34,134 nt of DNA from Segatella cerevisiae (GCF_024054555.1 NZ_JAMXLY010000039.1:1-34134), one strand, 5' to 3'; positions 24,236 to 33,676 are shown, counted from the first letter of the stretch. Notes: a model not told the origin generated them from the sequence alone. Numbers and translations are program-made.

Positions 24236-25444
24236 ATGGAAGATTATAAACTAAGTAGCATCCCAGATGCCCTGAAAGATTTCAAAGAAGGTAAATTCGT
24301 AATTGTTGTTGATGATAAAGACCGTGAAAATGAAGGTGATTTAATTACTGCTGCAGAATCGATTACACCTGAAAAGGTGAATTTCATGCTCAAGAATGCA
24401 AGAGGCGTTCTCTGTGCACCCATCACGATATCCCGCGCAACAGAATTGGATCTCCCTCACCAAGTAGACGACAACACCTCAGCCCTAGGCACCCCGTTCA
24501 CGATTACCGTAGACAAACTCGAAGATTGTACGACAGGGGTATCGGCACACGACAGGGCAGCCACCATCAAAGCTTTGGCTGATCCTACCAGCAGACCCGA
24601 CACCTTCGGACGCCCGGGGCACATCAACCCTCTGTATGCACAGGACAACGGTGTCCTTCGGCGCAGCGGACATACCGAAGCTGCCATCGACCTCTGCAAA
24701 CTTTCGGGACATTATCCCGCCGCCGCTCTGATGGAAATCATGAACGAGGACGGCACAATGGCACGGCTGCCTCAACTGGAAGAGAAAGCAAAAGCGTGGG
24801 GCTTGAAGATCATTTCTATAGCTGACCTGATCGCCTACCGCCTGAAAAAAGAATCAAGCATAGAAATAGGTGAAGAGGTAGACCTGCCTACAAAATACGG
24901 GCACTTCCACCTCATCCCCTTCCGTCAGACCAGTAACGGACTCGAGCACATGGCTTTGATCAAAGGCACCTGGACCGAGGATGAACCTATCCTGGTGCGC
25001 GTCCATTCCTCCTGTGCCACAGGTGACATCTTGGGCAGTCTGCGCTGTGATTGCGGAGAACAACTCCATAAGTCCATGCAAATGATAGAAAAAGCAGGAA
25101 AAGGGGTCATCATCTATATGCAGCAGGAAGGCCGCGGTATAGGACTGATGAACAAAATCGCAGCCTACAAACTCCAGGAAAAAGGACTGGATACTGTCGA
25201 CGCCAACCTCCACCTGGGATTCAAACCAGACGTCCGTGATTACGGTTGTGGCGCACAGATGCTCAGATATCTGGGAGTACACAAAATGCGGCTCTTGACG
25301 AATAACCCGACAAAACGTGTAGGTCTCGAAGCTTACGGCCTCGAAATCGTGGAAAACGTCCCCATTGAAATCACACCCAATAAATACGACGAGAAGTATC
25401 TGAAGACTAAGCGCGACAGAATGGGACACGACCTTCACCTTTGA
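24236..25444 (+). CDS. ribBA: Bifunctional DHBP synthase / GTP cyclohydrolase II (riboflavin synthesis)
   Basis: A 402-aa fusion enzyme for both entry reactions of riboflavin synthesis. Residues 1 to about 205 are the RibB half (ribulose 5-phosphate to 3,4-dihydroxy-2-butanone 4-phosphate), with [29 protein letters not shown] and RPGHINPL, and [14 protein letters not shown]. Residues from about 206 are the RibA half (GTP cyclohydrolase II), with the zinc cysteines in [20 protein letters not shown] and the QQEGRGIGL catalytic motif. Length and both active sites look complete. The gap of 102 bases after lptG has two small stems (GAGAT/ATCTC, GGGG/CCCC) but no FMN-riboswitch pattern. A long hairpin follows the gene. 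Confidence 0.96.
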   Translation: MEDYKLSSIPDALKDFKEGKFVIVVDDKDRENEGDLITAAESITPEKVNFMLKNARGVLCAPITISRATELDLPHQVDDNTSALGTPFTITVDKLEDCTTGVSAHDRAATIKALADPTSRPDTFGRPGHINPLYAQDNGVLRRSGHTEAAIDLCKLSGHYPAAALMEIMNEDGTMARLPQLEEKAKAWGLKIISIADLIAYRLKKESSIEIGEEVDLPTKYGHFHLIPFRQTSNGLEHMALIKGTWTEDEPILVRVHSSCATGDILGSLRCDCGEQLHKSMQMIEKAGKGVIIYMQQEGRGIGLMNKIAAYKLQEKGLDTVDANLHLGFKPDVRDYGCGAQMLRYLGVHKMRLLTNNPTKRVGLEAYGLEIVENVPIEITPNKYDEKYLKTKRDRMGHDLHL

Positions 25445-25470
25445 ACACAAAAAACGGTTGAAAATATAAA

Positions 25471-25513
25471 GAAACGGCTTCCAATGGATTGAAAATCATT
25501 TGGGAGCCGTTTC
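25471..25513 (+). terminator. Hairpin terminator candidate after ribBA
   Basis: GAAACGGCT (25471-25479) pairs with AGCCGTTTC (25505-25513). The stem continues inward through a wobble, CC/GG and AATG/CATT, giving about 16 pairs. No T-run follows, so it may need Rho or act on RNA stability. Confidence 0.65.
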
Positions 25514-25661
25514 CCGTTCCGGGCAGTCCCCGCACTGATTTTGACCCAAAGAGGAGAATATCAGCCTCGCTACAAGTCATAATTAATATTACGATATTAA
25601 TAAAATTGTAGTCCTGAATGAAATAATGCTATATTTTTTTCGTTATAAAGAATAAAATGCT

Positions 25662-25669
25662 TACTTTTG
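25662..25669 (+). promoter_or_regulatory. Promoter of the aspartate aminotransferase gene
   Basis: TACTTTTG fits the -7 consensus, with TTCG at 25639-25642 exactly 19 bases upstream as a near-match -33. The leader is about 30 bases. Confidence 0.65.
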
Positions 25670-25705
25670 TGAGGAAGTTTAATCAATAGGACTCAGCAAA
25701 TCATT

Positions 25706-26899
25706 ATGGTACAATTATCAAATCGTCTTAACAGACTAGCCCCATCAGCCACATTGGCGATGTCGCAGAAGAGCAGGGAAATGAAAGCTCAAGGTATTGA
25801 TGTGATTAACATGAGTGTCGGGGAACCTGATTTCAACACCCCGGAACATATTAAAGAAGCCGGTAAAAAAGCTATTGATGAAAACTTTTCCAAATATTCT
25901 CCTGTACCCGGCTATCTCCCTCTAAGAGAGGCCATTGTCAACAAACTCAAGAACGAAAACGGACTCGATTACAAGACGTCTGAGGTAATGGTTTCAACAG
26001 GTGGCAAACAAGCTGTTTGTAATACCATTCTCGCCTTGGTCAACGAAGGAGATGAAGTGATCATCCCGGCCCCCTATTGGGTGAGTTATCCACAGATGGT
26101 CAAATTGGGAGGAGGAGTACCCATCATACTCAGGGCAGGATTCGAGCAGGACTTCAAGATCAATCCGGAACAACTTGAATCCGCTATCACACCCCGTACT
26201 AAAATGCTGATTTTATGTTCGCCTTGTAACCCTTCAGGCAGTGTCTATTCACGCGAAGAACTGAAAGCACTTGCCGATGTCCTCAAAAAGCACGACAACA
26301 TATTCGTTCTGTCTGATGAGATCTACGAACATATCAATTATATCGGTCAGTGCAACAGCATCGCACAATTTCCTGGAATGAAAGAGCGTACCATCATCTG
26401 CAACGGCGTTTCCAAAGCTTATGCGATGACAGGTTGGAGACTCGGATGGATGGCCGCTCCCGAATGGATCGTCAAAGGTTGCAGCAAACTCCAAGGGCAA
26501 TACACCAGCGGAGCCAATTCTGTCAGTCAACAGGCAGCCATTGAAGCCTACACAGGAGACCAGAAGAATGTAGAAGATTATCGGAAAGCATTTGAGCGCA
26601 GAAGGGACATGATTGTCAAACTTCTTAAGGGCATCCCTGGCCTGGAAGTGAATCTCCCGGAAGGCGCTTTCTATGTATTCCCTAAATGTTGCAGTTATTT
26701 CGGGAAAAGCAATGGAAAATGGACAATACGTAATTCCACTGATTTCGCGTTGTACCTTCTGGAAGTTGCACACGTAGCTACCGTAGGTGGAGACGCCTTC
26801 GGAGACCCTGACGGTTTCCGCATCAGTTACGCGACAAGCGACAGCAATATCGAAGAGGCGATGAAAAGGATCAAAAACGCCTTGGGGAGATTAAAATAG
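25706..26899 (+). CDS. aspC: Aspartate aminotransferase, class I (PLP)
   Basis: A 397-aa cytoplasmic aminotransferase, most like the type Ib aspartate aminotransferases that interconvert aspartate/2-oxoglutarate and oxaloacetate/glutamate. Motifs: SVGEPDFNTP near the start, GGKQAV at 99-104, PAPYWVSYP (121-129, cofactor-stacking Tyr/Trp region), N175 in SPCNPSG, D204 in LSDEIYEH, the PLP lysine K237 in GVSKAYAMTGWRLGW, and the carboxylate-binding Arg in FRISYA near the end. Full length. It has its own promoter. Substrate range (Asp only, or Asp and prephenate) cannot be read from the sequence. Confidence 0.92.
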   Translation: MVQLSNRLNRLAPSATLAMSQKSREMKAQGIDVINMSVGEPDFNTPEHIKEAGKKAIDENFSKYSPVPGYLPLREAIVNKLKNENGLDYKTSEVMVSTGGKQAVCNTILALVNEGDEVIIPAPYWVSYPQMVKLGGGVPIILRAGFEQDFKINPEQLESAITPRTKMLILCSPCNPSGSVYSREELKALADVLKKHDNIFVLSDEIYEHINYIGQCNSIAQFPGMKERTIICNGVSKAYAMTGWRLGWMAAPEWIVKGCSKLQGQYTSGANSVSQQAAIEAYTGDQKNVEDYRKAFERRRDMIVKLLKGIPGLEVNLPEGAFYVFPKCCSYFGKSNGKWTIRNSTDFALYLLEVAHVATVGGDAFGDPDGFRISYATSDSNIEEAMKRIKNALGRLK

Positions 26900-27001
26900 T
26901 ACAAATAAAAAAATTCAGCAAAGGGAAGAAAGAAAAAAGAATAATTTAGCAATAAGCCCGTTAAAACTTCTTAATTCGCATCGTAATCTTGTATTAATTC
27001 G

Positions 27002-27009
27002 TATCTTTG
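27002..27009 (+). promoter_or_regulatory. Promoter -7 element of the exbB-exbD-exbD-tonB operon
   Basis: TATCTTTG fits TAnnTTTG. The -33 region is poor. Transcription would start near 27014, leaving an AT-rich leader of about 118 bases with no clear structure. Confidence 0.6.
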
Positions 27010-27131
27010 CGAACACAGAACATCAGAATTCAAAGTTCATTAAAAACATGCTTTGAAAAACGAGCTTAACATTAAATCGCTAATTAAACAATTAAAATTA
27101 TCAATAACTAAAAAATTAAAATTCAAAAATT

Positions 27132-27977
27132 ATGGCAACTACAAAACAAACAGCCAGCCCTAAGAAAAAATCAGAGGGCTTCACAGGTATTCGTGCAGCA
27201 TTTTGGGTCATCGTCGTATGCTTCATTATTGCTTGCTGTTTTTATCATTTCTTCTTGGGTTCACCTTCACACTATGTCAACGGCGATCCTGAGGGAGCAG
27301 TTCTGAATGGTAACATTTGGGGAACAATCCATAAGGGTGGTGTCCTGGTACCTGTAATCTTCACATTGATGCTGACAGTAATCGCACTCTCCATCGAGCG
27401 TTGGTTAGCACTTCGCACCGCATTTGGCAAAGGATCTCTGCCTAAATTCGTTGCAAACATTGAAGCCGCTGTTAAGGCAAATGATTTCACAAAAGCTCAG
27501 CAACTCTGCGACAAGCAAAGAGGTTCTGTAGCCAACGTTGTAGCAGCATCTCTGATCGCTTATCAGGATATGGACAACGGTGCTAACAAATCTTTGAAGA
27601 AAGAGTTGAAGGTAGCCCGTATCCAACAGGCACATGAGGAAGCAACTCAACTTGAGATGCCTACCCTGACACAAAACCTGCCTATCATCGCAACCATCGT
27701 TACACTGGGTACGTTGACCGGACTTCTGGGAACTGTAACCGGTATGATTCGAGCATTCGCCGCTTTGGCAGCTGGTGGTGGTGGTGACTCACTGCAACTT
27801 TCAACTTCTATTTCAGAGGCTTTGGTAAATACCGCTTCCGGTATTGCTACTTCTTGGTTCGCTGTAGTTTCTTATAACTACTATACCAACAAGATTGATA
27901 AATTGACATTCGCACTTGACGAAGTAGGTTATACAATTGCCCAGACATACGAAGCTAATCATACGGAAGAGGCTTAA
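27132..27977 (+). CDS. exbB: ExbB/TolQ/MotA-type proton channel protein
   Basis: A 281-aa inner-membrane protein, the proton-channel half of the ExbB-ExbD motor that energises TonB. It has an N-terminal helix at about 24-46, a second at about 72-90 (VLVPVIFTLMLTVIALSIE), a cytoplasmic loop (95-180), and the conserved pair of C-terminal helices: NLPIIATIVTLGTLTGLLGTV, then ISEALVNTASGIATSWFAVV. The family motif GLLGTVTGMI and the A-L-x-T-x-x-G-x-x pattern are intact. Two ExbD genes and tonB follow at short spacing, as is usual in Bacteroidota. The likely clients are TonB-linked receptors such as the two in this window. Confidence 0.93.
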   Translation: MATTKQTASPKKKSEGFTGIRAAFWVIVVCFIIACCFYHFFLGSPSHYVNGDPEGAVLNGNIWGTIHKGGVLVPVIFTLMLTVIALSIERWLALRTAFGKGSLPKFVANIEAAVKANDFTKAQQLCDKQRGSVANVVAASLIAYQDMDNGANKSLKKELKVARIQQAHEEATQLEMPTLTQNLPIIATIVTLGTLTGLLGTVTGMIRAFAALAAGGGGDSLQLSTSISEALVNTASGIATSWFAVVSYNYYTNKIDKLTFALDEVGYTIAQTYEANHTEEA

Positions 27978-28007
27978 TTTTTGCTAACCCTTTAATATTT
28001 GGGAACT

Positions 28008-28619
28008 ATGGGTAAAGTAAAAATTAAGAAGTCGGACGTCTGGATAGATATGACCCCTATGTCTGATGTCATGGTCCTCCTGCTTACTTTCTTCATGATG
28101 ACTTCTACATTCGTCAAGAATGAGCCCGTGAAGGTAAATACGCCAGGATCTGTATCAGAGATAAAGGTTCCTCAGAAGGACGTGATGAATATTCTTGTCG
28201 GGAAAGACGGCAAGATATTCATGAATATGGATAAGACCACCGATTTGGAAGGCACGCTAAGCGCGGTGACTGCCAACAACGGTATATCTCTCACTAAGCA
28301 ACAGATCAAGAAGTTCGATAATGACGCCATGTTCGGTGCACCACTGGACAAATTGAGCGATTATCTGAACCTCACAGCATCAGGGATGAATCAGGAAATC
28401 GGAAAACTAGGCATCCCGACAGATAGCATCAAGGGCGGTCCAAGTGAATTCCAGCAATGGATCACTGAAGCCAAGAATGTGAATCCGGACTTGAAACTGG
28501 CAATTAAGGCAGATCAAAACACTCCTTATTCCATTATCAAGAAAGTGATGGATGAACTTCGGGACATGAACGAGAACCGTTACTTTTTGATTACATCGTA
28601 TAAGAAGTTGGAGGACTAA
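28008..28619 (+). CDS. exbD: ExbD-type biopolymer transport protein (first copy)
   Basis: A 203-aa protein with one membrane helix near the N-terminus and a periplasmic domain. The signature VWIDMTPMSDVMVLLLTFFM contains the proton-carrying Asp in the helix region (DMTPMSDVM). The ATG at 28008 is preferred to an in-frame TTG at 27999 because MGKVKIKKSDVWIDM is the normal family start. It lies 30 bases after exbB and 3 bases before the second exbD. The periplasmic part is longer than Escherichia ExbD (about 140 aa). Confidence 0.92.
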   Translation: MGKVKIKKSDVWIDMTPMSDVMVLLLTFFMMTSTFVKNEPVKVNTPGSVSEIKVPQKDVMNILVGKDGKIFMNMDKTTDLEGTLSAVTANNGISLTKQQIKKFDNDAMFGAPLDKLSDYLNLTASGMNQEIGKLGIPTDSIKGGPSEFQQWITEAKNVNPDLKLAIKADQNTPYSIIKKVMDELRDMNENRYFLITSYKKLED

Positions 28620-28622
28620 AGA

Positions 28623-29279
28623 ATGCCAAAGAAGACTCTAAGTAAACAAAAGAAAATGTCTACCCGCGTGGATTTCACGCCTATGGTAGATATGATGATG
28701 CTTCTGATCACATTCTTTATGTTGTGTACTACATTGAACAAGCCTCAGACGATGCAATTGACGATGCCTAGTAACGACAAGAATGTGAACAAGAATGACC
28801 AATCCGAGACTAAGGCTTCCCAAACCATCACAATTTATATTGGAGCAAACAATAAAATTTATTATGGTAAAGGCCTGCCTCAATACACCAATCCCGGTTG
28901 GTTAACGCAGACTACTTACGGGAAGAACGGAATCCGGAAAGTGCTGATCAACCATCGCACAGGAGACGGAACGGACCCGGTAGCTCAGATCATGCTGGCT
29001 AAACAAAAACTGGATGCTCAGAAACTGAAGAATCCGGCTGCTTGGCCTGACAGTGTCTATCAAAAAGCTTTGAGCAAATTGAGAGACGGATATGTAAATG
29101 GTGATAACAATGCGCCTATTCCGACGCTGACAATCGTCATCAAACCGTTGACAACTTGCTCTTACAAGAATCTGGTAGACGTACTCGATGAGATGCAGAT
29201 ATGCAGTATTGGTAAATATGTCATTGATAAGGTCAATGCTCAGGACCTGAGTTTGTGTAAACTCAAGGGAATCAAGTAA
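28623..29279 (+). CDS. exbD: ExbD-type biopolymer transport protein (second copy)
   Basis: A 218-aa paralogue of the preceding gene: basic N-terminus (KKTLSKQKKMSTRV), then DFTPMVDMMMLLITFFMLCTT with the conserved Asp (MVDMMM), then a periplasmic domain. It starts 3 bases after the first exbD, so translation is probably coupled. Two dissimilar ExbD proteins per operon is common in Bacteroidota and suggests a hetero-oligomeric stator, an inference. Confidence 0.92.
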   Translation: MPKKTLSKQKKMSTRVDFTPMVDMMMLLITFFMLCTTLNKPQTMQLTMPSNDKNVNKNDQSETKASQTITIYIGANNKIYYGKGLPQYTNPGWLTQTTYGKNGIRKVLINHRTGDGTDPVAQIMLAKQKLDAQKLKNPAAWPDSVYQKALSKLRDGYVNGDNNAPIPTLTIVIKPLTTCSYKNLVDVLDEMQICSIGKYVIDKVNAQDLSLCKLKGIK

Positions 29280-29316
29280 GGATCAGTCAATGAATCAACT
29301 TTAAAAGCAAAGGACA

Positions 29317-30156
29317 ATGTCAAAAATTGATCTATACGACCCGCAATGGGTGAACATGATTTTCCAAGGAAGAAACAAGGCTTATGGAGCTTACAAACTC
29401 CGTACCTCCATCTCCAAAAGAAATGTCATGGCCATCGTTATCATGCTCATTGCTGCTGCTATCATCGCATCTATTCTTGGAATTCAAGCTATTGTAAAGG
29501 CCAACCAACAACAGGTAGCAGTTACAACTAGTGTTGAACTTTCTCAGCTCGCCAAACAGAAGAAAAAACCTGTGGTAGAAAAGAGAACAGTTGTAAAGGA
29601 AGAGAAGAAAGAGGTAGTCAAGCAGGTCAAGAGTTCTATCAAGTTCACAGCTCCTGTGATCAAGAAGGATAATGAAGTAAAGAAGGAAATCGTTTCCCAA
29701 GCAGATTTGAATAACACAAAGACTGCCATTGGTGCATTCGATGTGAAAGGTAACAGCGATCAAGGTACTGTATTGAAAGCAGAACAAGAGATTGCTCAAC
29801 CCGCACCACCGGCACCGAAACCAAGTGCAGCTGTGGAAAACAAGGTGTTTGATGTCGTTGAACAGATGCCATCATTCCCTGGAGGTCCATCAGCACTTAT
29901 GGCTTACCTGAACAACAACGTGAAATATCCGGTTGTTGCACAGGAGAATGGTGTACAAGGACGTGTTGTTATATCATTTGTTGTTGAAAGAGACGGTTCC
30001 ATCACTGACGTACAAGTTGTAAAGTCAGTCGATCCTTCACTTGACCGTGAAGCTTCAAGAGTGGTACGTAGTATGCCACGCTGGAATCCTGGTAAACAAA
30101 ACGGCCAGGCAGTACGTGTGAAATACAATGTACCGGTATCATTCAGACTTCAATAA
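29317..30156 (+). CDS. tonB: TonB energy-transducing protein
   Basis: A 279-aa periplasm-spanning protein. The cytoplasmic start (LYDPQWVNMIFQGRNKAYGAY) is typical of Bacteroidota TonB. One membrane helix lies at about 36-58. A Lys/Val/Glu-rich linker (about 75-135) and a short Pro stretch (APPAPKP) follow. The C-terminal TonB domain (about 190-279) has MPSFPGGPSALMAYL, VKYPVVAQENGVQGRVVISFVVERDG, and MPRWNPGKQNGQAVRVKYNVPVSF. It carries the ExbB-ExbD motion to outer-membrane receptors. It closes the operon 37 bases after the second exbD; a stable hairpin follows. Confidence 0.95.
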   Translation: MSKIDLYDPQWVNMIFQGRNKAYGAYKLRTSISKRNVMAIVIMLIAAAIIASILGIQAIVKANQQQVAVTTSVELSQLAKQKKKPVVEKRTVVKEEKKEVVKQVKSSIKFTAPVIKKDNEVKKEIVSQADLNNTKTAIGAFDVKGNSDQGTVLKAEQEIAQPAPPAPKPSAAVENKVFDVVEQMPSFPGGPSALMAYLNNNVKYPVVAQENGVQGRVVISFVVERDGSITDVQVVKSVDPSLDREASRVVRSMPRWNPGKQNGQAVRVKYNVPVSFRLQ

Positions 30157-30173
30157 TTGAATGAGAATATCTC

Positions 30174-30253
30174 ATTCTGCTTAGCGGCAGAATAATTAGT
30201 TGTCGTCCTTTTGCTTTGTTTCCCCAATGGGTTTCATTGCATAAGGACGACAA
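30174..30253 (+). terminator. Paired hairpins between tonB and the PstS-like gene
   Basis: ATTCTGC (30174-30180) pairs with GCAGAAT (30187-30193). Next, an 11-bp perfect stem joins TTGTCGTCCTT (30200-30210) to AAGGACGACAA (30243-30253) around a 32-base loop. Only TTTT follows after a few bases, so this may be a terminator, a partial attenuator or a message-stability element that lets the downstream genes be expressed differently. Confidence 0.55.
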
Positions 30254-30501
30254 ATAGTTTTAAAGGGTTCATTTAACAAATATACACAGAAGTAATTCTT
30301 TTTAACGAGTTCAAAGAAAATATAAATAAGAGTAGATCCAAAGCAAGATTTAGAGAATATAACCACTTATGATACAAGAAGGGTTTCATGTGTGGGTATC
30401 ATTCCTTTAAGATTTTATAAGAGCGGATTCAAAGCTATACGATCTTTCAAAAGGTACGATCTAAGACAGTTAGAAACAATTGACTCAGTAAGGGAAGAAA
30501 A
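30254..30501 (+). other. Leader region of the PstS-like gene
   Basis: AT-rich sequence with no clear consensus promoter. Near its end TACGATCT occurs twice (30438, 30455). AAAAGGTACGAT (30449-30460) and GTTAGAAACAA (30469-30479) both recur just upstream of the TPR gene at 31549-31560 and 31520-31530. Confidence 0.5.
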
Positions 30502-31473
30502 ATGAAAAAGGAATTCAGATTCAAAATTACAAATACTCTGTTACTGTTCATCCTGATAGTGGCAATCGCATCATGTGGACCACATAAGCGCAAAGATGGC
30601 AGGACAGACACATACTCATCAGGAGTTATCAGTTTTGCGTCTGATGAGAGCTTCAGCCCTATAGTGGATGAAGAACGGGAAGTGTTTGAAAGCCTTTACC
30701 CGAAGGCAAAAGTCAAACCGATCTATACAGACGAGACAGATGCAGTAAATAAGTTGATGCAAGGCAAGATCTATCTGGTGATCACCTCCAGGGATTACTC
30801 TAAAAAAGAGTATGCTAACCTGAAATCGAGGAGATTCATGCCTGTTGCCATCAAATTGGCCTATGACGGACTTGCACTGATCGTCAACAAGAACAATACA
30901 GATACCTGTCTGACTATACATCAAATCAAAGATATCCTCACCGGAAAGATATCAAACTGGAAACAGATCAACCCGCGGTCAAGAAAGGGAACTATACAAG
31001 TTGTGTTTGACCGCAATGGTTCGAGTGCAGTCAATTGGTGTGTGGATTCTCTCCTGAAAGGAAAGCCATTCAAGAAACAGGACATCATGGCAGCTAAAGG
31101 CAGCAAACAGGTGATTGACTACGTACAGAAGACCGCAGGTGCAATAGGCATTATAGGATCCAACTGGCTGAATGATGAAGGCGACACGACCAACACCACC
31201 TTCAAGAAAAACATCACAGTGGTCTCTGTGAGCAGAATGCAAAAGGCGACACCATACAACAGTTGGAAACCCTATCAATATTATTTATACAACGGAAATT
31301 ACCCGTTGATCCGAACGATCTATGCCCTCTTGAATGACCCATTGAATGCACTGCCTTGGGGATTCGCCCACTTCATAGAATCACCGCAAGGACAGATGAT
31401 CATATACAAAACAGGACTCCTCCCAATGAATGGTGATATAACGGTCAGAGATGTCAACGTCAACAATAACTAA
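30502..31473 (+). CDS. PstS-like periplasmic-binding lipoprotein
   Basis: A 323-aa predicted lipoprotein (lipobox AIASC, Cys25) with a type-2 periplasmic binding fold related to the phosphate-binding PstS. Seen: the start SGVISFASDESFSPIVDEE, LVITSRDYSKKE, LAYDGLALIVNKNN, LTIHQIKDILTGKISNW, and FDRNGSSAVNW where PstS has its anion-binding R-x-x-GSG-T motif. Ligand residues are only partly conserved, so phosphate binding is not certain. No PstABC transporter is adjacent. Its place after exbBDD-tonB is recurrent in Bacteroidales and suggests an envelope role with the TonB machine, but the function is unknown. Confidence 0.8.
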   Translation: MKKEFRFKITNTLLLFILIVAIASCGPHKRKDGRTDTYSSGVISFASDESFSPIVDEEREVFESLYPKAKVKPIYTDETDAVNKLMQGKIYLVITSRDYSKKEYANLKSRRFMPVAIKLAYDGLALIVNKNNTDTCLTIHQIKDILTGKISNWKQINPRSRKGTIQVVFDRNGSSAVNWCVDSLLKGKPFKKQDIMAAKGSKQVIDYVQKTAGAIGIIGSNWLNDEGDTTNTTFKKNITVVSVSRMQKATPYNSWKPYQYYLYNGNYPLIRTIYALLNDPLNALPWGFAHFIESPQGQMIIYKTGLLPMNGDITVRDVNVNNN

Positions 31474-31561
31474 ACATAAAATGAAAATAGATCAAGTCAA
31501 ACAAATTAGGTAAAAAAGAGTTAGAAACAAAAAGGTAAAAAGTCAAGAAAAAGGTACGATT

Positions 31562-32989
31562 ATGAAAACAATCAAATATTTAGTCATGGCCGCACTTCTC
31601 ATGATGGGTGCCGGCCAAAGTGCAAAAGCACAAGAGAACCAGCAAGCCAATGTTGAAGTCAAGAACATAGCTAAAGCTATTGAAGACAACAAGAACAATC
31701 CAGACGCTGTTAAGGACCAAGTCAAGGATTTCCTAAAGAACAACAAAAAGGACCCGAATGCGCTGGTCGGATTAGGAGAAGCTTATCTGAACATCAATGA
31801 CACGGCCAATGCTGCCAAATACGCCCATATGGCTATTTCACGCAACAAGAACTGTGGTGATGCCTATTGTTTGTTAGGTGACTTGGCAGCACTCAAGGAT
31901 GACGGTGGTGCTGCTGCTATGTGGTATCAGAACGCAAAATCAATGGATCCCAAGAACCCCAAAGGATACATCAGATATGCAAGTGTTTATCGTGGAAGAA
32001 GTCCGGAAGAAGCAGTACAATCTCTGCAGGAGTTGAAAAATATCCTGCCTGACTATCCTGTAGAATCCGAAGCAGGACATTTCATGTATACTGCACGTAA
32101 ATATGACAAAGCCGTATTATACTACAGTAAGGCAGATTCTACAAAACTTGATGAGGATCACTTGAAGGAATATGCTTTGGCAGGTTATTTCTCAGGCAAT
32201 ACTGCAAAAAGTCTGTCAGTATCCAAATATGGAAATCAACGTTTCCCTAGAGACCCAGTCTTCAATCGTCTGACCTTCTATAACGCCCTTGCTGACTCTG
32301 ATTACACCACAGCTACAGAATATGCAGAGAAACTGTTTACAGCCTCTGACAGCGCTAAAATCATTGAGAGAGACTACCTCAATGCAGGTCACGCATATCT
32401 GGGAGCAAAAAACTACCAGAAGGCTATTGAAATGTATAACGAGGCTGCTAAGTTAAATCCGCAAGATAATGACATCCACAAATATCTCTCGGACACTTAC
32501 AGCAATGAGAACGATACAGAAGATGCCCTGAAAGAGTATAATATTTACACTAGAGGAAAGGCAAACAGCACGGCTGAAGACTTTATGGCACTTGCCGATA
32601 TCTATTCAAATGCAGCAACTAAAACTCAGAATGCGGCACAAAAGGATAAATACCTGAAAGAGGCTGATTCCATCTATGCTGATATCATCACGAAGTTCCC
32701 TACATATAATGCCTATGCAACATATATGAGAGCTACATTGAACAGCAATATGGACCCAGACTTCAAAAAAGGTTTGGCTAAACCGTTCTACGAGCAATTG
32801 ATCACCATCGTAAAAGGCCACACAACAAAAGGCTCTAATGATGATGCTTATCTGAAAGCAGCTTACTATTACCTCGGAGCATACTACTATACCGTAGGAA
32901 ACAAAGCAGAAGGTACTACAAATTGGAAGAACCTCCTCGAGTTGGATCCGAATAACGCAACAGCTAAGCAAGCTCTCGGAATAAAATAG
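31562..32989 (+). CDS. Periplasmic tetratricopeptide-repeat protein
   Basis: A 475-aa exported protein: signal peptide MKTIKYLVMAALLMMGAGQSAKAQ, then an array of TPR-like helical pairs across almost the whole chain. The clearest units are NALVGLGEAYLNINDTANAAKYAHMAI (about 62 on), DAYCLLGDLAALKDDGGAAAMWYQNA, and YLNAGHAYLGAKNYQKAIEMYNEAAKLNPQD (about 277 on), plus the last, ending LLELDPNNATAKQALGIK. TPR arrays bind other proteins; the partner is unknown. It ends the tonB-linked cluster before a strong terminator. Similar TPR proteins follow the PstS-like gene in other Bacteroidales, so a shared task in envelope transport is likely, an inference from context. Confidence 0.85.
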   Translation: MKTIKYLVMAALLMMGAGQSAKAQENQQANVEVKNIAKAIEDNKNNPDAVKDQVKDFLKNNKKDPNALVGLGEAYLNINDTANAAKYAHMAISRNKNCGDAYCLLGDLAALKDDGGAAAMWYQNAKSMDPKNPKGYIRYASVYRGRSPEEAVQSLQELKNILPDYPVESEAGHFMYTARKYDKAVLYYSKADSTKLDEDHLKEYALAGYFSGNTAKSLSVSKYGNQRFPRDPVFNRLTFYNALADSDYTTATEYAEKLFTASDSAKIIERDYLNAGHAYLGAKNYQKAIEMYNEAAKLNPQDNDIHKYLSDTYSNENDTEDALKEYNIYTRGKANSTAEDFMALADIYSNAATKTQNAAQKDKYLKEADSIYADIITKFPTYNAYATYMRATLNSNMDPDFKKGLAKPFYEQLITIVKGHTTKGSNDDAYLKAAYYYLGAYYYTVGNKAEGTTNWKNLLELDPNNATAKQALGIK

Positions 32990-33020
32990 AAATTATAAGT
33001 CTTAGAAATCATTAAGAAGT

Positions 33021-33055
33021 AAAAACTGCATTGCTGAACGCAATGCAGTTTTTTT
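33021..33055 (+). terminator. Intrinsic terminator after the TPR gene
   Basis: A 14-bp perfect stem (33021-33034 with 33040-33053, core ACTGCATTGC) closes a 5-base loop and runs into a T-tract. It marks the end of the cluster. Confidence 0.92.
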
Positions 33056-33640
33056 ATGCCCCATTCTCAAACAAACACTTAAAAGTCGTTGCACACTAGG
33101 AAATAAACATATCATGATACTCAGTTCACAAAGAACAACTTATTAAAGGGAAAGGAGGCAAGAAGTAAAGGAAGGATGAAGTGGCAGAAGAATCAAATCA
33201 AAACACACTCCTAGGAAAGGTGTGGTTAAGGGATAGTCATCAAATGTAGGTATAGAGAGCTGACAAAAAGTAAAATAGCGCTAAAGAAAAGGTATCGACT
33301 ACCAAGCCAAAAGAACAAGGATACAATCAGACAGTAATCACCCCATTCCGATGCAGAATTGGGGACATACAGCCCAGCAATTGACCATAAAGTCTGGAGG
33401 CAGATTCAAGAATATGTAACATTGCAGACTATAATGACTCCTTGTCCGAAAAACACGACTGGGAATCGTTCCTTTCGGATGAGGTTAAGAACTAAACATG
33501 AAGGACTTTTGACACAGTACATCTGACTATCCCATAAGACGGGTCGAAAAATAAAGAATAAGAAGAATACAAATGGATCAACTTGAAGAATGCCAAGTTC
33601 AAAACCACAAAGGACAAAGAAGTATGAAAAGGCAAAGACA
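33056..33640. other. Gene-free stretch between two terminators
   Basis: About 585 bases, purine-rich on the plus strand. The longest frame (minus, 33406-33666) is Phe/Val-rich, runs into the ferredoxin terminator and resembles no family. A 20-base piece at 33513-33532 matches 21734-21753 at 19 of 20 positions, with looser similarity on both sides. Probably decayed or mobile-element-derived DNA. Confidence 0.55.
33513..33532 (+). repeat. Dispersed repeat fragment (partner at 21734-21753)
   Basis: CACAGTACATCTGACTATCC here, CACAGTTCATCTGACTATCC at 21734. The flanks remain loosely alignable through AGACGG. Confidence 0.55.
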
Positions 33641-33676
33641 AAAAAATAAGAGCGATTAAACCTCAATCGCTCTTAT
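33640..33676 (-). terminator. Intrinsic terminator of the ferredoxin gene
   Basis: A 12-bp perfect stem (ATAAGAGCGATT 33646-33657 with AATCGCTCTTAT 33665-33676) closes a 7-base loop. On the minus strand it is followed by a run of T (from 33647 leftward). Confidence 0.9.

Noticed and set aside
33406..33666. 86-codon minus-strand frame
   Set aside because: Phe/Val-rich, overlaps the ferredoxin terminator and has no recognisable similarity.
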